DNA of 8,210 bases from an uncultured Bryobacteraceae bacterium. GTDB lineage: Bacteria; Acidobacteriota; Terriglobia; Bryobacterales; Bryobacteraceae. Where the stretch lies: the NCBI GenBank assembly GCA_937921835.1, contig CAKZVG010000675.1:1-8210 (forward strand). The letters are read 5' to 3'. Below are positions 1 through 7,093 of the stretch, piece by piece. The position numbers and the translations under genes were made by a program. Position 1 is the stretch's first letter, and every line of letters begins with the position of its first letter. Below the pieces are notes generated by a model. It searched no databases and was not told the DNA's origin. It was given only the letters and a program-made list of their open reading frames with translations.

Positions 1-377
1 GCGGCGAAATGGAGATGGGCATCGGGATCCACGGCGAGCCGGGACGAGAGCGCGTGCCGCTGGCTCCGGCCCGCGACGTCGTCGCGCGGATGGCCGGCGC
101 GATCGTCTGCGACCTCCCGTTCCGCGCCGGCGACCGGGTGATCGCCATGGTCAATGGACTGGGGGGAACGCCGCTCATCGAACTGTACCTGCTCTACCGG
201 GACCTGGCGCAGTTTCTCGAAGGCGCCGGCATCGCCATCGCCCGGCGCCTGGTGGGGAATTACATCACCAGTCTTGAAATGGCGGGCTGCTCCATCACCC
301 TGGTCAAGGCCGATGAGGAGCTCGTCGAGCTATGGGACGATCCGGTGCTGACGCCCGGCCTGCGGTGGGGGATCTGA
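1..377 (+). CDS. dhaK: DhaK, dihydroxyacetone-binding subunit of PEP-dependent DHA kinase (C-terminal part, cut by window start)
   Basis: The reading frame is open from the first full codon (position 3), so the gene begins upstream; the ATG at 9 is internal. The visible ~125 residues are the end of the DhaK fold. GIGIHGEPG (His codon at 30-32) contains the histidine that in characterised DhaK proteins forms a covalent hemiaminal with dihydroxyacetone. The family blocks VNGLGGTPLIELYLLYR and GNYITSLEMAGCSITL follow, then the typical ending LTPGLRW. In the family, DhaK binds DHA and receives phosphate from ADP/ATP held by DhaL, giving DHA phosphate in the cytoplasm. The stop lies 4 bp before dhaL, so the two are surely co-transcribed. 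Identity as DhaK is secure. Whether the missing N-terminus is intact cannot be seen. Confidence 0.95.
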   Translation, partial: GEMEMGIGIHGEPGRERVPLAPARDVVARMAGAIVCDLPFRAGDRVIAMVNGLGGTPLIELYLLYRDLAQFLEGAGIAIARRLVGNYITSLEMAGCSITLVKADEELVELWDDPVLTPGLRWGI

Positions 378-381
378 GCGC

Positions 382-1011
382 ATGAGCGCCGGCAAGGCGG
401 AATTTTTGGCCTGGATCGAGGGCCTCGCCCGGGTCTACGCGGAGAACCGCGAGCGGCTGACGGAACTCGACGCGGCGATCGGCGACGCCGACCACGGCGT
501 CAACATGGAGCGCGGCTTCGGCGCGGCGGCGGCGTCGCCGGAGGTTCAGAACGCCTCCGGCATCCAGAGCTTGCTTCAGGCCGCGGCCAGGGTGCTCATC
601 AGCCAGGTGGGCGGCGCTTCGGGGCCGCTATACGGGACGTTCTTTCTGCGCGCCTCGGCGGCGTGCGCCGCGCGGGCGGAACTCGATGCCGCCGGCGTGG
701 TGGAACTGTTCCGCGCCGGGACCGAAGGCGTCCGGCAGCGGGGCAAAGCGGAGCCGGGCGACAAGACGATGCTCGATGCGCTCCATCCCGCGCTGGCCGC
801 CATGGAGCGCGCGCTCGCCGGCGGCGGCGAAATCGAAGCGGTTCTGGCCGCGGGAGTGGCGGCGGCCGAAGAAGGCATGTTGAGCACGATTCCCATGCAG
901 GCGCGCAAAGGACGGGCGAGTTATCTCGGTCCGCGCAGCGCCGGGCACCAGGATCCCGGTGCGACCTCCGCCTGGCTGCTGATCCGCGCCGCCGCGGACG
1001 TGCTGCGATGA
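382..1011 (+). CDS. dhaL: DhaL, nucleotide-binding subunit of PEP-dependent DHA kinase
   Basis: A complete 209-residue protein, the normal length for DhaL. LDAAIGDADHGVNM (residues 29-42) holds the three Asp residues that bind the Mg-nucleotide in this family. The other DhaL blocks are present: GGASGPLYGTFF (78-88), EPGDKTMLDAL (124-134) and ARKGRASYLGPRSAGHQDPG (174-193). In PTS-type kinases DhaL keeps ADP as a permanent cofactor. It is rephosphorylated by the phosphohistidine of DhaM, then passes the phosphate to DHA on DhaK. The neighbouring dhaM-like gene supports this PTS-type role over an ATP-dependent one. The start is 4 bp after the dhaK stop, with a G-rich stretch (366-371) at ribosome-binding distance. 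The stop overlaps the next ATG (ATGA, 1008-1011), which suggests translational coupling. Confidence 0.96.
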   Translation: MSAGKAEFLAWIEGLARVYAENRERLTELDAAIGDADHGVNMERGFGAAAASPEVQNASGIQSLLQAAARVLISQVGGASGPLYGTFFLRASAACAARAELDAAGVVELFRAGTEGVRQRGKAEPGDKTMLDALHPALAAMERALAGGGEIEAVLAAGVAAAEEGMLSTIPMQARKGRASYLGPRSAGHQDPGATSAWLLIRAAADVLR

Positions 1012-3488
1012 TCGGCCTGGTCATCGTTTCGCATAGCGCCGCCGTGGCGGAAGGAGTGTGCGAACTGGCCGGGCAAGTGGCGCGGCGACGCGTGCGCCTG
1101 GCGGCGGCGGGCGGCACGGCCGATCCCGAACACCCGCTCGGCACCGACGCCTTCAAGGTGCTCGAAGCAATCGAATCGGTGATCGAAGGCGAGGGCGTGC
1201 TGGTCCTGATGGATCTGGGCAGCGCCGTGTTGAGTGCCGGGACCGCGCTGGAATTGCTTGGGGAAGAGAAGCGCGCACGGGTGCATCTGTGCGCGGCGCC
1301 GCTGGTCGAGGGCGCCGTGGCCGCCGCCGCGCTGGCGGCTGCCGGGGCGGGAATCGAAGAGGTGGCGCGGGAGGCGCGGGGGGCGCTGGCGGCGAAGGCG
1401 GCGCAACTCGGAGACGCGCCCGGGACCGCCGCCCCGCCGGAACACGCGGCGGAGAAGCTGGCGAGCCTGGCCAATGCGCACGGCTTGCACGCGCGTCCGG
1501 CCGCGCGTCTGGTGAGGCTTGCGCGCCGCTTCGAGGCCCGCTGTTGGATCGAGAACCTCACGCAGCCGGCGGGTCCGGCCGAGGCCCGCGGCATCAACGC
1601 CGTGCTGGCGCTGGGAGCGCGGCAAGGGCACACGCTCAGGCTGCGGGCGGCGGGTACGGATGCGCGCGCGGCGGTGGAAGCGCTGGCGGCGTTTCTCGAA
1701 TTCGGCTGCGGCGAGACGGAGCAAACTGCGGATTCAACGCCCGCGGCGCCCGCGGCAATCGGCCTCGAAACCGGGCGGCTCACCGGCATCCCCGCTTCCG
1801 CCGGGTTCGCTTGCGGACCCCTGGTGCGGTTTCATCCGCGCGTTGTTCCGGCGGGCGCCGGACCCGCGGCCGACCCCGAGACCGAATTGCGGCGCTTGTC
1901 CGCCGCGATTGAAGACGCGAAGGCCGAAACCCAGGCGCTGGCTGAGTGGGCGCGCCAGCAGGCAGGCGAGAGCGAAGCGGGTATCTTCGATGCCCAGTTG
2001 CTCTTCCTCGAAGACCCGGAGTTGACCGGACTGGCAGCGGACGCGGTGCGGGCCGGCGGCGTTTCGGCCGGGGAGGCCTGGCAGAGGGCGGCCGCGGCCA
2101 TGGCCGGGCCGCTGGCCTCGCTCGACGATTCCTATCTCCGCGCGCGCGCGGCCGACGTGGCGGACGCCGCCGCCCGCGTGCTGCGCAAACTCGCCGGCCG
2201 GGAGCCGCCCGCGCTCGAACTATCCGGGCCCTCGATTCTGGCGGCGCACAGCCTGGCGCCGTCCGAAGTCCACAGCCTCGATCCGGCCATGGTGTTGGGC
2301 GTGTGCCTGGAAACCGGCGCCGCCAGCGCCCATAGCGTGATTCTCGCGCGCGCGGCGGGGATTCCGGCCGTGGTGGGGCTCGGTCCCGCGCTCACGGCGC
2401 TGGCCGAGGGGACGATCGTCGCACTCGATGGAGAGCAGGGCGTGGTGTGGGTGTCCCCGGGTGAGGAGCGGGCGGGCCTCATCGCGCGCCGCCGCGAGCA
2501 GTGGCTTGCCGCGCGCCGCGCCGCCGGGCGGGAACGGGCCCGGCCGGCCGCGACGCGCGATGGCCGGCGCATCCGCGTGGTGGCCAATCTTAGCAGCGTG
2601 GCGGATGCCGCCGAGGCGGTTGCCAACGGCGCCGAGGGCGTGGGCGTGCTGCGCACCGAGTTCCTGTTCCTCGGCCGCGCGGAAGCGCCCGGAGAGGAAG
2701 AGCAGCTTGCGGCCTACCGCGCCATCGCCGAATCGCTCGCCGGACGGCCGTTGGTCATCCGCACGCTCGACGTGGGCGGCGACAAGAGCCTGCCCTATGT
2801 GCACATCGGCGAAGAAAGCAACCCCTTTCTCGGATGGCGTGGCGTCCGCCTGACCCTCGGCTCCCCCGCCTTGTTCCGCACCCAGCTTCGCGCGATTCTC
2901 CGCGCCGCGGCCGTTTACCCGGCCGCGCTGCTGCTGCCAATGGTGTCCGCCGTGGAGGAAGTGCGCGCGGCCAGGGCGGCGCTGGCCGAAGCCCAGGCGG
3001 AGCTGGAGCGGGCCGGTCTCCCGTTCGCGAAGAAACTGCGGACCGGCGTGATGATCGAGGTGCCCTCGGCCGCGGCGCTTGCGGACCGGCTGGCCCGCGA
3101 GGCGGACTTCTTTAGCATCGGAACCAACGATCTCATCCAGTACACCATGGCTGCCGACCGCACCAACCCGCGCGTGGCGTCTCTGGCCGATCCTTTCCAG
3201 CCCGCCGTGCTGCGCCTGATCCGCCAGACGGCGGAAGCCGCGCGTGCGGCGGGCATCGAAGCCGCGCTGTGCGGCGAACTGGCCGCCGATCCGTTGGCCG
3301 CGCCTCTGTTGATCGGTCTTGGCCTCAAGGAATTGAGCGTGAGCGCCGCCCTGATTCCGGCTCTCAAGCGCGCCCTCGCCGGCTGGACGGTCGCGGAGGC
3401 CGAGGCCCTGGCGCGGGAAGCGCTGGCGCTTGACACCGCCGCCGCCGTGCGCCGCCTCCTGAGAGATGCAGCCGCGCCGCGGGGGTAG
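1008..3488 (+). CDS. dhaM: DhaM phosphoryl donor fused to HPr and full-length PTS Enzyme I (EIIA-HPr-EI)
   Basis: This is 826 residues from the ATG that overlaps the dhaL stop. The frame is open further upstream, but that stretch lies inside dhaL and the DhaM fold begins exactly at MIGLVIVSHS. Residues 1-135 are the mannose-type EIIA/DhaM domain with phospho-His 9 and the VLMDLGSA block. Residues about 148-236 are HPr-like with His161 in GLHARPA. Residues about 257-820 are a complete EI: the HPr-binding helical region, phospho-His442 in SAHSVILARAAGIPAVVG, and the PEP-binding barrel. The barrel carries GVLRTEF (Arg549), IRTLDVGGDKSLPY (Arg585), NPFLGWRGVRL, FFSIGTNDLIQYTMAADR and catalytic Cys755 in LCGEL. 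E. coli DhaM, by contrast, ends in only a partial EI. The protein should take phosphate from PEP and recharge ADP on DhaL without a separate EI or HPr. The usual regulatory Ser46 of HPr aligns with Gly195, so HPr-kinase control looks absent. Confidence 0.94.
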   Translation: MIGLVIVSHSAAVAEGVCELAGQVARRRVRLAAAGGTADPEHPLGTDAFKVLEAIESVIEGEGVLVLMDLGSAVLSAGTALELLGEEKRARVHLCAAPLVEGAVAAAALAAAGAGIEEVAREARGALAAKAAQLGDAPGTAAPPEHAAEKLASLANAHGLHARPAARLVRLARRFEARCWIENLTQPAGPAEARGINAVLALGARQGHTLRLRAAGTDARAAVEALAAFLEFGCGETEQTADSTPAAPAAIGLETGRLTGIPASAGFACGPLVRFHPRVVPAGAGPAADPETELRRLSAAIEDAKAETQALAEWARQQAGESEAGIFDAQLLFLEDPELTGLAADAVRAGGVSAGEAWQRAAAAMAGPLASLDDSYLRARAADVADAAARVLRKLAGREPPALELSGPSILAAHSLAPSEVHSLDPAMVLGVCLETGAASAHSVILARAAGIPAVVGLGPALTALAEGTIVALDGEQGVVWVSPGEERAGLIARRREQWLAARRAAGRERARPAATRDGRRIRVVANLSSVADAAEAVANGAEGVGVLRTEFLFLGRAEAPGEEEQLAAYRAIAESLAGRPLVIRTLDVGGDKSLPYVHIGEESNPFLGWRGVRLTLGSPALFRTQLRAILRAAAVYPAALLLPMVSAVEEVRAARAALAEAQAELERAGLPFAKKLRTGVMIEVPSAAALADRLAREADFFSIGTNDLIQYTMAADRTNPRVASLADPFQPAVLRLIRQTAEAARAAGIEAALCGELAADPLAAPLLIGLGLKELSVSAALIPALKRALAGWTVAEAEALAREALALDTAAAVRRLLRDAAAPRG

Positions 3489-3563
3489 CGCTCAAGCAAT
3501 TCGCAGCCGTGGTTTGCGCCCCGGTTTGTCGAACGCCCGCCGGTCCAACGGTGCTTACAGCGA

Positions 3564-4316
3564 TCAGGCTCCACGCCGCAGGATCAAGTCCGCCACCCGG
3601 CCGCCGGACAGCAGCATGCCGCCGAAGATGGGACCCATGCGCGGCCCGCCGAAGGTGGCGCTGACGGTCATCCCGCTGAGCCACAGGCCGGGGTAGACCT
3701 CGGCCACGCGCTCCACCACGAAGGCTTCTCCGGCCGGGGCGTCCATCGGCGCCTCCTGGAGCACGCAGGCCGGATCCAGTAAACCGCGCTTGCGCAGAAG
3801 CTGCACCGCCGCTGCCTCGTGGCCGGTGGCGTCAACCACCGCGGCGGCGGAAAGGACGATCGGATCGACGGGCAGCGAATCACCGATCCGGGTCCGGTTC
3901 ACCACCACGCCCGTCACCCGCCCGCCGCGCAGACATAGGTCTTCGAGCAGCGTCAGATTGAGCAGCACCGCGCCGGCGCGCAGCGCGGCCAGGCACAGGC
4001 CGCAGGCCAGTTCCGCCGAATCGGCGACGTGCAGCCCGCCGCCGCAGGCGCGGGAGCGGATGCCCGCTTCGGCCAGCACGGGCAGCGCTTCGTCCTGTAC
4101 CACCACCTCGTTCATCCCCATTGCCCCGCCCCAGATGCCGCCTCCGGGCGCGAGCCGCTTCTCAAGGATTGTCACTTTCTTTCCGGCCGCGGCAAGCCGC
4201 GCGGCGGCGACCAGTCCGGAAGGCCCGGCGCCGGCGACGACGACGTCGCTCTCGATGCAGTCCGACAATTTGCGGTGATAGGTTTCGACAATCGCTCTTG
4301 ATATCGAGGTTTCCAT
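3564..4316 (-). CDS. thi4: Thi4-family thiazole synthase, probably sulfide-dependent, with Pro at the usual Cys/His position
   Basis: A 250-residue protein beginning with the N-terminus typical of archaeal/bacterial Thi4, ISRAIVETYHRKLSDCIESD. A dinucleotide-binding GAGPSGLVAAARLA (28-42), GGGIWGGAMGMNEVVVQDEA (58-77), VVDATGHEA (160-168) and GPRMGPIFGGMLLSGGRVA (224-242) follow. Thi4 enzymes convert NAD and glycine to the ADP-thiazole precursor of thiamine. Yeast Thi4 takes sulfur from its own Cys in CMDP. Archaeal enzymes have HVDP there and use free sulfide with iron. Here the motif is PVDP (Pro149, codon 3870-3872), while the Asp151 and His166 that appear to be the iron ligands are kept. 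Self-sacrifice of a Cys is therefore impossible, and sulfide use is inferred. No TPP-riboswitch signature is visible upstream and no other thiamine gene lies nearby. The start has only a weak ribosome-binding site. It could be a divergent Thi4-like oxidoreductase, but the end-to-end motif match argues for Thi4. Confidence 0.88.
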   Translation of the reverse strand: METSISRAIVETYHRKLSDCIESDVVVAGAGPSGLVAAARLAAAGKKVTILEKRLAPGGGIWGGAMGMNEVVVQDEALPVLAEAGIRSRACGGGLHVADSAELACGLCLAALRAGAVLLNLTLLEDLCLRGGRVTGVVVNRTRIGDSLPVDPIVLSAAAVVDATGHEAAAVQLLRKRGLLDPACVLQEAPMDAPAGEAFVVERVAEVYPGLWLSGMTVSATFGGPRMGPIFGGMLLSGGRVADLILRRGA

Positions 4317-4357
4317 ATTCCGTTGCCGCGGCAGGGCGCCGCGCGCGTGAATTCACC

Positions 4358-4387
4358 ATTATCGGCCCGGCGCGGCCGCGGTTACAA
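4358..4387 (-). promoter_or_regulatory. Candidate promoter for thi4
   Basis: Read on the minus strand, TTGTAA (4382-4387) and GATAAT (4358-4363) resemble sigma-70 -35 and -10 boxes with an 18-bp spacer, 41 bp before the thi4 ATG. Matches are 4 of 6 and 5 of 6. The 104-bp spacer between the divergent thi4 and peptidase genes must carry promoters for both directions. This is the best candidate I see for thi4, but it rests on short motifs only. Confidence 0.35.
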
Positions 4388-4393
4388 TGAAAG
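4383..4393 (+). promoter_or_regulatory. Candidate -10 element for the M28 peptidase gene (TACAATGAAAG)
   Basis: TACAAT (4383-4388) matches the sigma-70 -10 consensus at five of six positions and lies 32 bp before the peptidase ATG. No good -35 box is seen at 16-18 bp upstream. The element overlaps the candidate -35 box of thi4 on the other strand, so the two divergent promoters could compete. The following GAAAG recurs in a similar string just before the glycosyltransferase gene (6014-6024). Confidence 0.35.
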
Positions 4394-4420
4394 CAATATC
4401 TTCCACCCGGATCACCGCGC

Positions 4421-6013
4421 ATGAAACCGTTACGCCTGCACGTTGGGTCCGCCGGTCTGCCGCTGCTTGCGGCGCTGCTGGCGGCCGCCGCATCGCCTGG
4501 AGAGAGCTGGTGGGCGCATGTCCGCTTTCTGGCAAGCGACCGTCTGGAGGGGCGCGACACCGGAAGCGCCGGCTACCGCGAAGCGGCCAGGTACGTCGCG
4601 GAGCGCTTCGAAGCGGCGGGTCTGCGGCCCGCGGGAACGGACGGATTTTTCCAACCTGTCCCGCTTCTTGAACGCCGCATCCGCGAGCGGGAGTCGAGTA
4701 TCGAGATCGTCCGCGGCGGCAAGGCCGAAGCTCTGGAACTCGGCCGCGACGCCTACTTCCTGACCCGCGCGCCGCTGGCGTCCGCGGTGGACGCCGAGGC
4801 GGTGTTCCTGGGCTACGGCGTGCGCGTGCCCGAACTCGGGCACGACGACTTCGCGGGGCTCGACGTCAAGGGCAAGATCGCCGTCACCATCTCCGGGATG
4901 CCCGCCGGGCTGCCGCCCCCCGTCGAGGCGCATCTCGGATCGGGCGCGGAACGGCAGAGGGCGCTTCTCGAGGCGGGCGTTATCGGCACGCTGAACATTC
5001 CGAATCCGCGGCGCTCCGACATCCCGTGGAGCCGCGCCGCGGGAATGCGGCTGCGTCCCGCGCGCGAACTCGCGGCCGAGAGGCTCGCCCCGGCGGACGC
5101 AATGCGGTTCGCCGCGGCCTTGAACCCGGAAACTGCGGCGCGCCTGCTGGCCGAAACCGGGCGGGATTTCGATAGAATCGCCGCCCTTGCGGCCGAGGGT
5201 AAGCCGCTCCCCCGCTTTCCGCTGAAGTGGCGCCTGCGCGCACGGGCGGCCACCGCGGAAAAGCGGATCGAGTGCTTGAACGTCGCGGGGGTGCTTCCGG
5301 GTTCCGATCCCGCGCTCAGGGACGAGTATGTTGTTCTCTCGGCGCATCTGGATCACATCGGCGCCGGGCAGCCGGTGAACGGCGACGCCATCTACAACGG
5401 CGCCATGGACAACGCCAGCGGAGTCGCCACGCTAATTGAGGCGGCGCGCGCGCTCGGCGGGAAGACGGTCCGCTCCCGGCGCTCCATCCTGTTTCTGGCC
5501 GTCACGGCGGAGGAGGGCGGGCTTCTCGGTTCGCGCTACTTTGCCGCCCGCCCGAGCGTGAAGGGCCGCCTCGCCGCCAACATCAACGCCGACATGTTCC
5601 TGCCCATCCACCCCTTGCGTTCGCTGGTGGCGCTGGGAATTGAGGAGTCGACCCTGCGCGCTCCCCTCGAAACGGTCGCCGGGCGGCTGGGAATTGAGAT
5701 CCGCCCCGATCCCGAGCCGCGCCGCGCGCTGTTCGTGCGCAGCGACCAGTACAGCTTCATCCTGCATGGCGTCCCCGCGCTGTCGCTCAAGTTCGGCTAC
5801 GCTCCGGCGAGCGAAGAGGAGCGGCTTCAGAAGGAGTGGATCAGGACCCGCTACCACGCGCCTTCCGATGACATCCGGCAGCCGGTGGACCTGGATGCCG
5901 CCGCGGCCTTCACGCGCCTGGCCGGGGAACTGGCCCTCGAGGTGGCCAACCTGCCGGAGCGGCCCCGTTGGAATGATCAGAGCTTCTTCCGCCGCTTCGC
6001 TGCCCGGCGCTGA
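4421..6013 (+). CDS. Secreted M28-family zinc metallopeptidase (aminopeptidase) with PA-like insert
   Basis: 530 residues. The N-terminus (about 1-25) is a signal peptide: basic start, Leu/Ala core, Ala-rich cleavage zone before SPGESWW. Export to periplasm or outside is therefore likely. Residues 30-80 (FLASDRLEGRDTGSAGYREAA) are the usual lead-in of secreted M28 peptidases. Residues about 120-230 look like the protease-associated (PA) domain (AVFLGYGV, DVKGKIAV). The catalytic domain has all M28 metal residues: His309 and Asp311 in SAHLDHIG, bridging Asp330 in NGAMDNASG, catalytic Glu364 and zinc-binding Glu365 in TAEEGGLLGS, Asp391 in NADM, and His479 in YHAPSDD. The family removes N-terminal amino acids from peptides using two zinc ions; the actual substrate here is unknown. 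No Shine-Dalgarno site is obvious before this ATG. The glycosyltransferase gene follows after 15 bp, probably in the same transcript. Confidence 0.93.
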   Translation: MKPLRLHVGSAGLPLLAALLAAAASPGESWWAHVRFLASDRLEGRDTGSAGYREAARYVAERFEAAGLRPAGTDGFFQPVPLLERRIRERESSIEIVRGGKAEALELGRDAYFLTRAPLASAVDAEAVFLGYGVRVPELGHDDFAGLDVKGKIAVTISGMPAGLPPPVEAHLGSGAERQRALLEAGVIGTLNIPNPRRSDIPWSRAAGMRLRPARELAAERLAPADAMRFAAALNPETAARLLAETGRDFDRIAALAAEGKPLPRFPLKWRLRARAATAEKRIECLNVAGVLPGSDPALRDEYVVLSAHLDHIGAGQPVNGDAIYNGAMDNASGVATLIEAARALGGKTVRSRRSILFLAVTAEEGGLLGSRYFAARPSVKGRLAANINADMFLPIHPLRSLVALGIEESTLRAPLETVAGRLGIEIRPDPEPRRALFVRSDQYSFILHGVPALSLKFGYAPASEEERLQKEWIRTRYHAPSDDIRQPVDLDAAAAFTRLAGELALEVANLPERPRWNDQSFFRRFAARR

Positions 6014-6024
6014 TAGACTGAAAG
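6014..6024 (+). promoter_or_regulatory. -10-like element directly before the glycosyltransferase (TAGACTGAAAG)
   Basis: In the 15-bp gap between the peptidase stop and the glycosyltransferase ATG lies TAGACTGAAAG. It matches TACAATGAAAG before the peptidase (4383-4393) at 9 of 11 positions. It could be a -10 box giving an almost leaderless mRNA, as well as read-through from the peptidase. No ribosome-binding site of AGGAGG type is present in this gap, which is compatible with that idea. The evidence is one pair of short strings. Confidence 0.25.
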
Positions 6025-6028
6025 TTTC

Positions 6029-7006
6029 ATGATCTCCGTCGTCATTCCGATTCACAACGAGGAGCCGGCCATTCTGCCGCTGTACGACCGGCTCACGGTG
6101 GTGCTCGAATCGCTCCAGAAGCCGTACGAAATCGTCTTCGTCGACGATGCTTCCACCGACCGCAGCTTCGATCTGCTGGCCAACCTGGTGGAGACCGACG
6201 CCCGTCTCAAGGTGGTCCGGCTGCGGCGCAATTTCGGGCAGACGGCGGCGCTGTCGGCCGGCTTCGACGAGGCCCAGGGCGAGGTGATCGTCTCGCTCGA
6301 CGGCGACCTCCAGCACGATCCGCAAGACCTGCCGGCGCTGCTCGCGAAGATCGACGAGGGCTACGACATTGCCAGCGGCTGGCGCAAGAACCGGGTCGAT
6401 AACGCGCTCACCCGCAGACTTCCCTCGCGCGTTGCGAACTGGCTGATGGCGAAGATTTCGGGCCTGCATCTGCGGGACTTCGGCACCACCTTCAAAGCCT
6501 ACCGGGCGGAGATTCTGAAGGACGTTCACCTCTATGGCGAACTGCACCGCTTCATTCCCGCGCTGGCGGCCTTCTACGGCGCGCGTGTGGCCGAGGTGCC
6601 CATCCGCAACGTGCCGCGGCCGGCTGGAACGTCCCACTATGGCCTGGGCCGCACCCTGCACGTGCTCTTCGACCTGATCACCATCAAGTTTCTGCTCAGC
6701 TACTTCACGCGTCCGATGCATTTCTTTGGCAAACTCGGTTTGCTGGGCACCGCGCTGGGCGGGCTGGTTCTCGCCTACCTGGCGGTGTTCAAGCTGCTGG
6801 GCGGCGAACTGGTGGCGCAGCACGGCCCGCTGATGGTGGCCGGTGCGCTGCTGTTCCTTTCCGGCCTCAGCATGTTCACCACCGGGCTGCTGGGCGAAAT
6901 CCTCATGCGCACTTACTTCGAGAGCCAGGGACGGCGGATCTACGCCGTGCGCGAAGTGCGCTCGAAGCGCCAGCCCAAGGTCGCCGAGGGCGGAGGCGCC
7001 CGCTGA
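6029..7006 (+). CDS. Membrane-anchored family 2 glycosyltransferase (GtrB/ArnC/dolichol-phosphate mannosyltransferase-like)
   Basis: 325 residues. The N-terminal GT-A domain (1-225) has the nucleotide-sugar site: VVIPIHNEE (4-12), FVDDASTDRS (37-46) and the metal-binding LDGDLQHDP (90-98, Asp91/Asp93). DFGTTFKAYR (150-159) and HRFIPALAAFYG (173-184) are also typical of this subfamily. Two hydrophobic segments follow at about 231-255 and 268-292, then a basic cytoplasmic tail. This is the architecture of enzymes that transfer a sugar from a nucleotide donor to undecaprenyl phosphate at the inner face of the membrane. The lipid-linked sugar then modifies O-antigen, lipid A or other envelope glycans. 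Sugar and acceptor cannot be told from the sequence, and no flippase or GtrC-like partner is in view. Its start 15 bp after the peptidase suggests an operon, though a shared function is not evident. Confidence 0.93.
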   Translation: MISVVIPIHNEEPAILPLYDRLTVVLESLQKPYEIVFVDDASTDRSFDLLANLVETDARLKVVRLRRNFGQTAALSAGFDEAQGEVIVSLDGDLQHDPQDLPALLAKIDEGYDIASGWRKNRVDNALTRRLPSRVANWLMAKISGLHLRDFGTTFKAYRAEILKDVHLYGELHRFIPALAAFYGARVAEVPIRNVPRPAGTSHYGLGRTLHVLFDLITIKFLLSYFTRPMHFFGKLGLLGTALGGLVLAYLAVFKLLGGELVAQHGPLMVAGALLFLSGLSMFTTGLLGEILMRTYFESQGRRIYAVREVRSKRQPKVAEGGGAR

Positions 7007-7052
7007 GCCACTCTCTGACGGTTGCGCCCGGCTGAGGACGCGGCGGGGTTGC

Positions 7053-7093
7053 TGGCCGGCCGGAGAGAACCACCAGACGGCCGGGTCCGGCCA
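7053..7093 (+). repeat. GC-rich inverted repeat (hairpin) after the glycosyltransferase gene
   Basis: TGGCCGG (7053-7059) pairs with CCGGCCA (7087-7093), and CCGG (7060-7063) with CCGG (7081-7084), leaving a 2-nt bulge and a 17-nt loop. The 11-bp stem begins 47 bp past the glycosyltransferase stop. No T-run follows (the tail is AGAAGGG), so it is not a standard intrinsic terminator. It could protect the mRNA 3' end. At this GC content, such repeats also arise by chance. Confidence 0.4.

Noticed and set aside
663..1007. Upstream extension of the DhaM-EI frame by 115 residues
   Set aside because: The extension lies entirely inside dhaL in another frame, is Arg-rich low-complexity sequence, and the DhaM fold begins at the ATG at 1008, which overlaps the dhaL stop.
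599..1789. A 396-codon open frame on the minus strand opposite dhaL/dhaM
   Set aside because: Its composition (Ala/Ser/Arg/Pro-rich, no motifs) and its position opposite well-supported genes mark it as a shadow.
3489..3563. A bidirectional terminator between the convergent dhaM-EI and thi4 genes
   Set aside because: I looked for an inverted repeat followed by a T-run on either strand and found only stems of 3-4 bp, so no terminator is called there.
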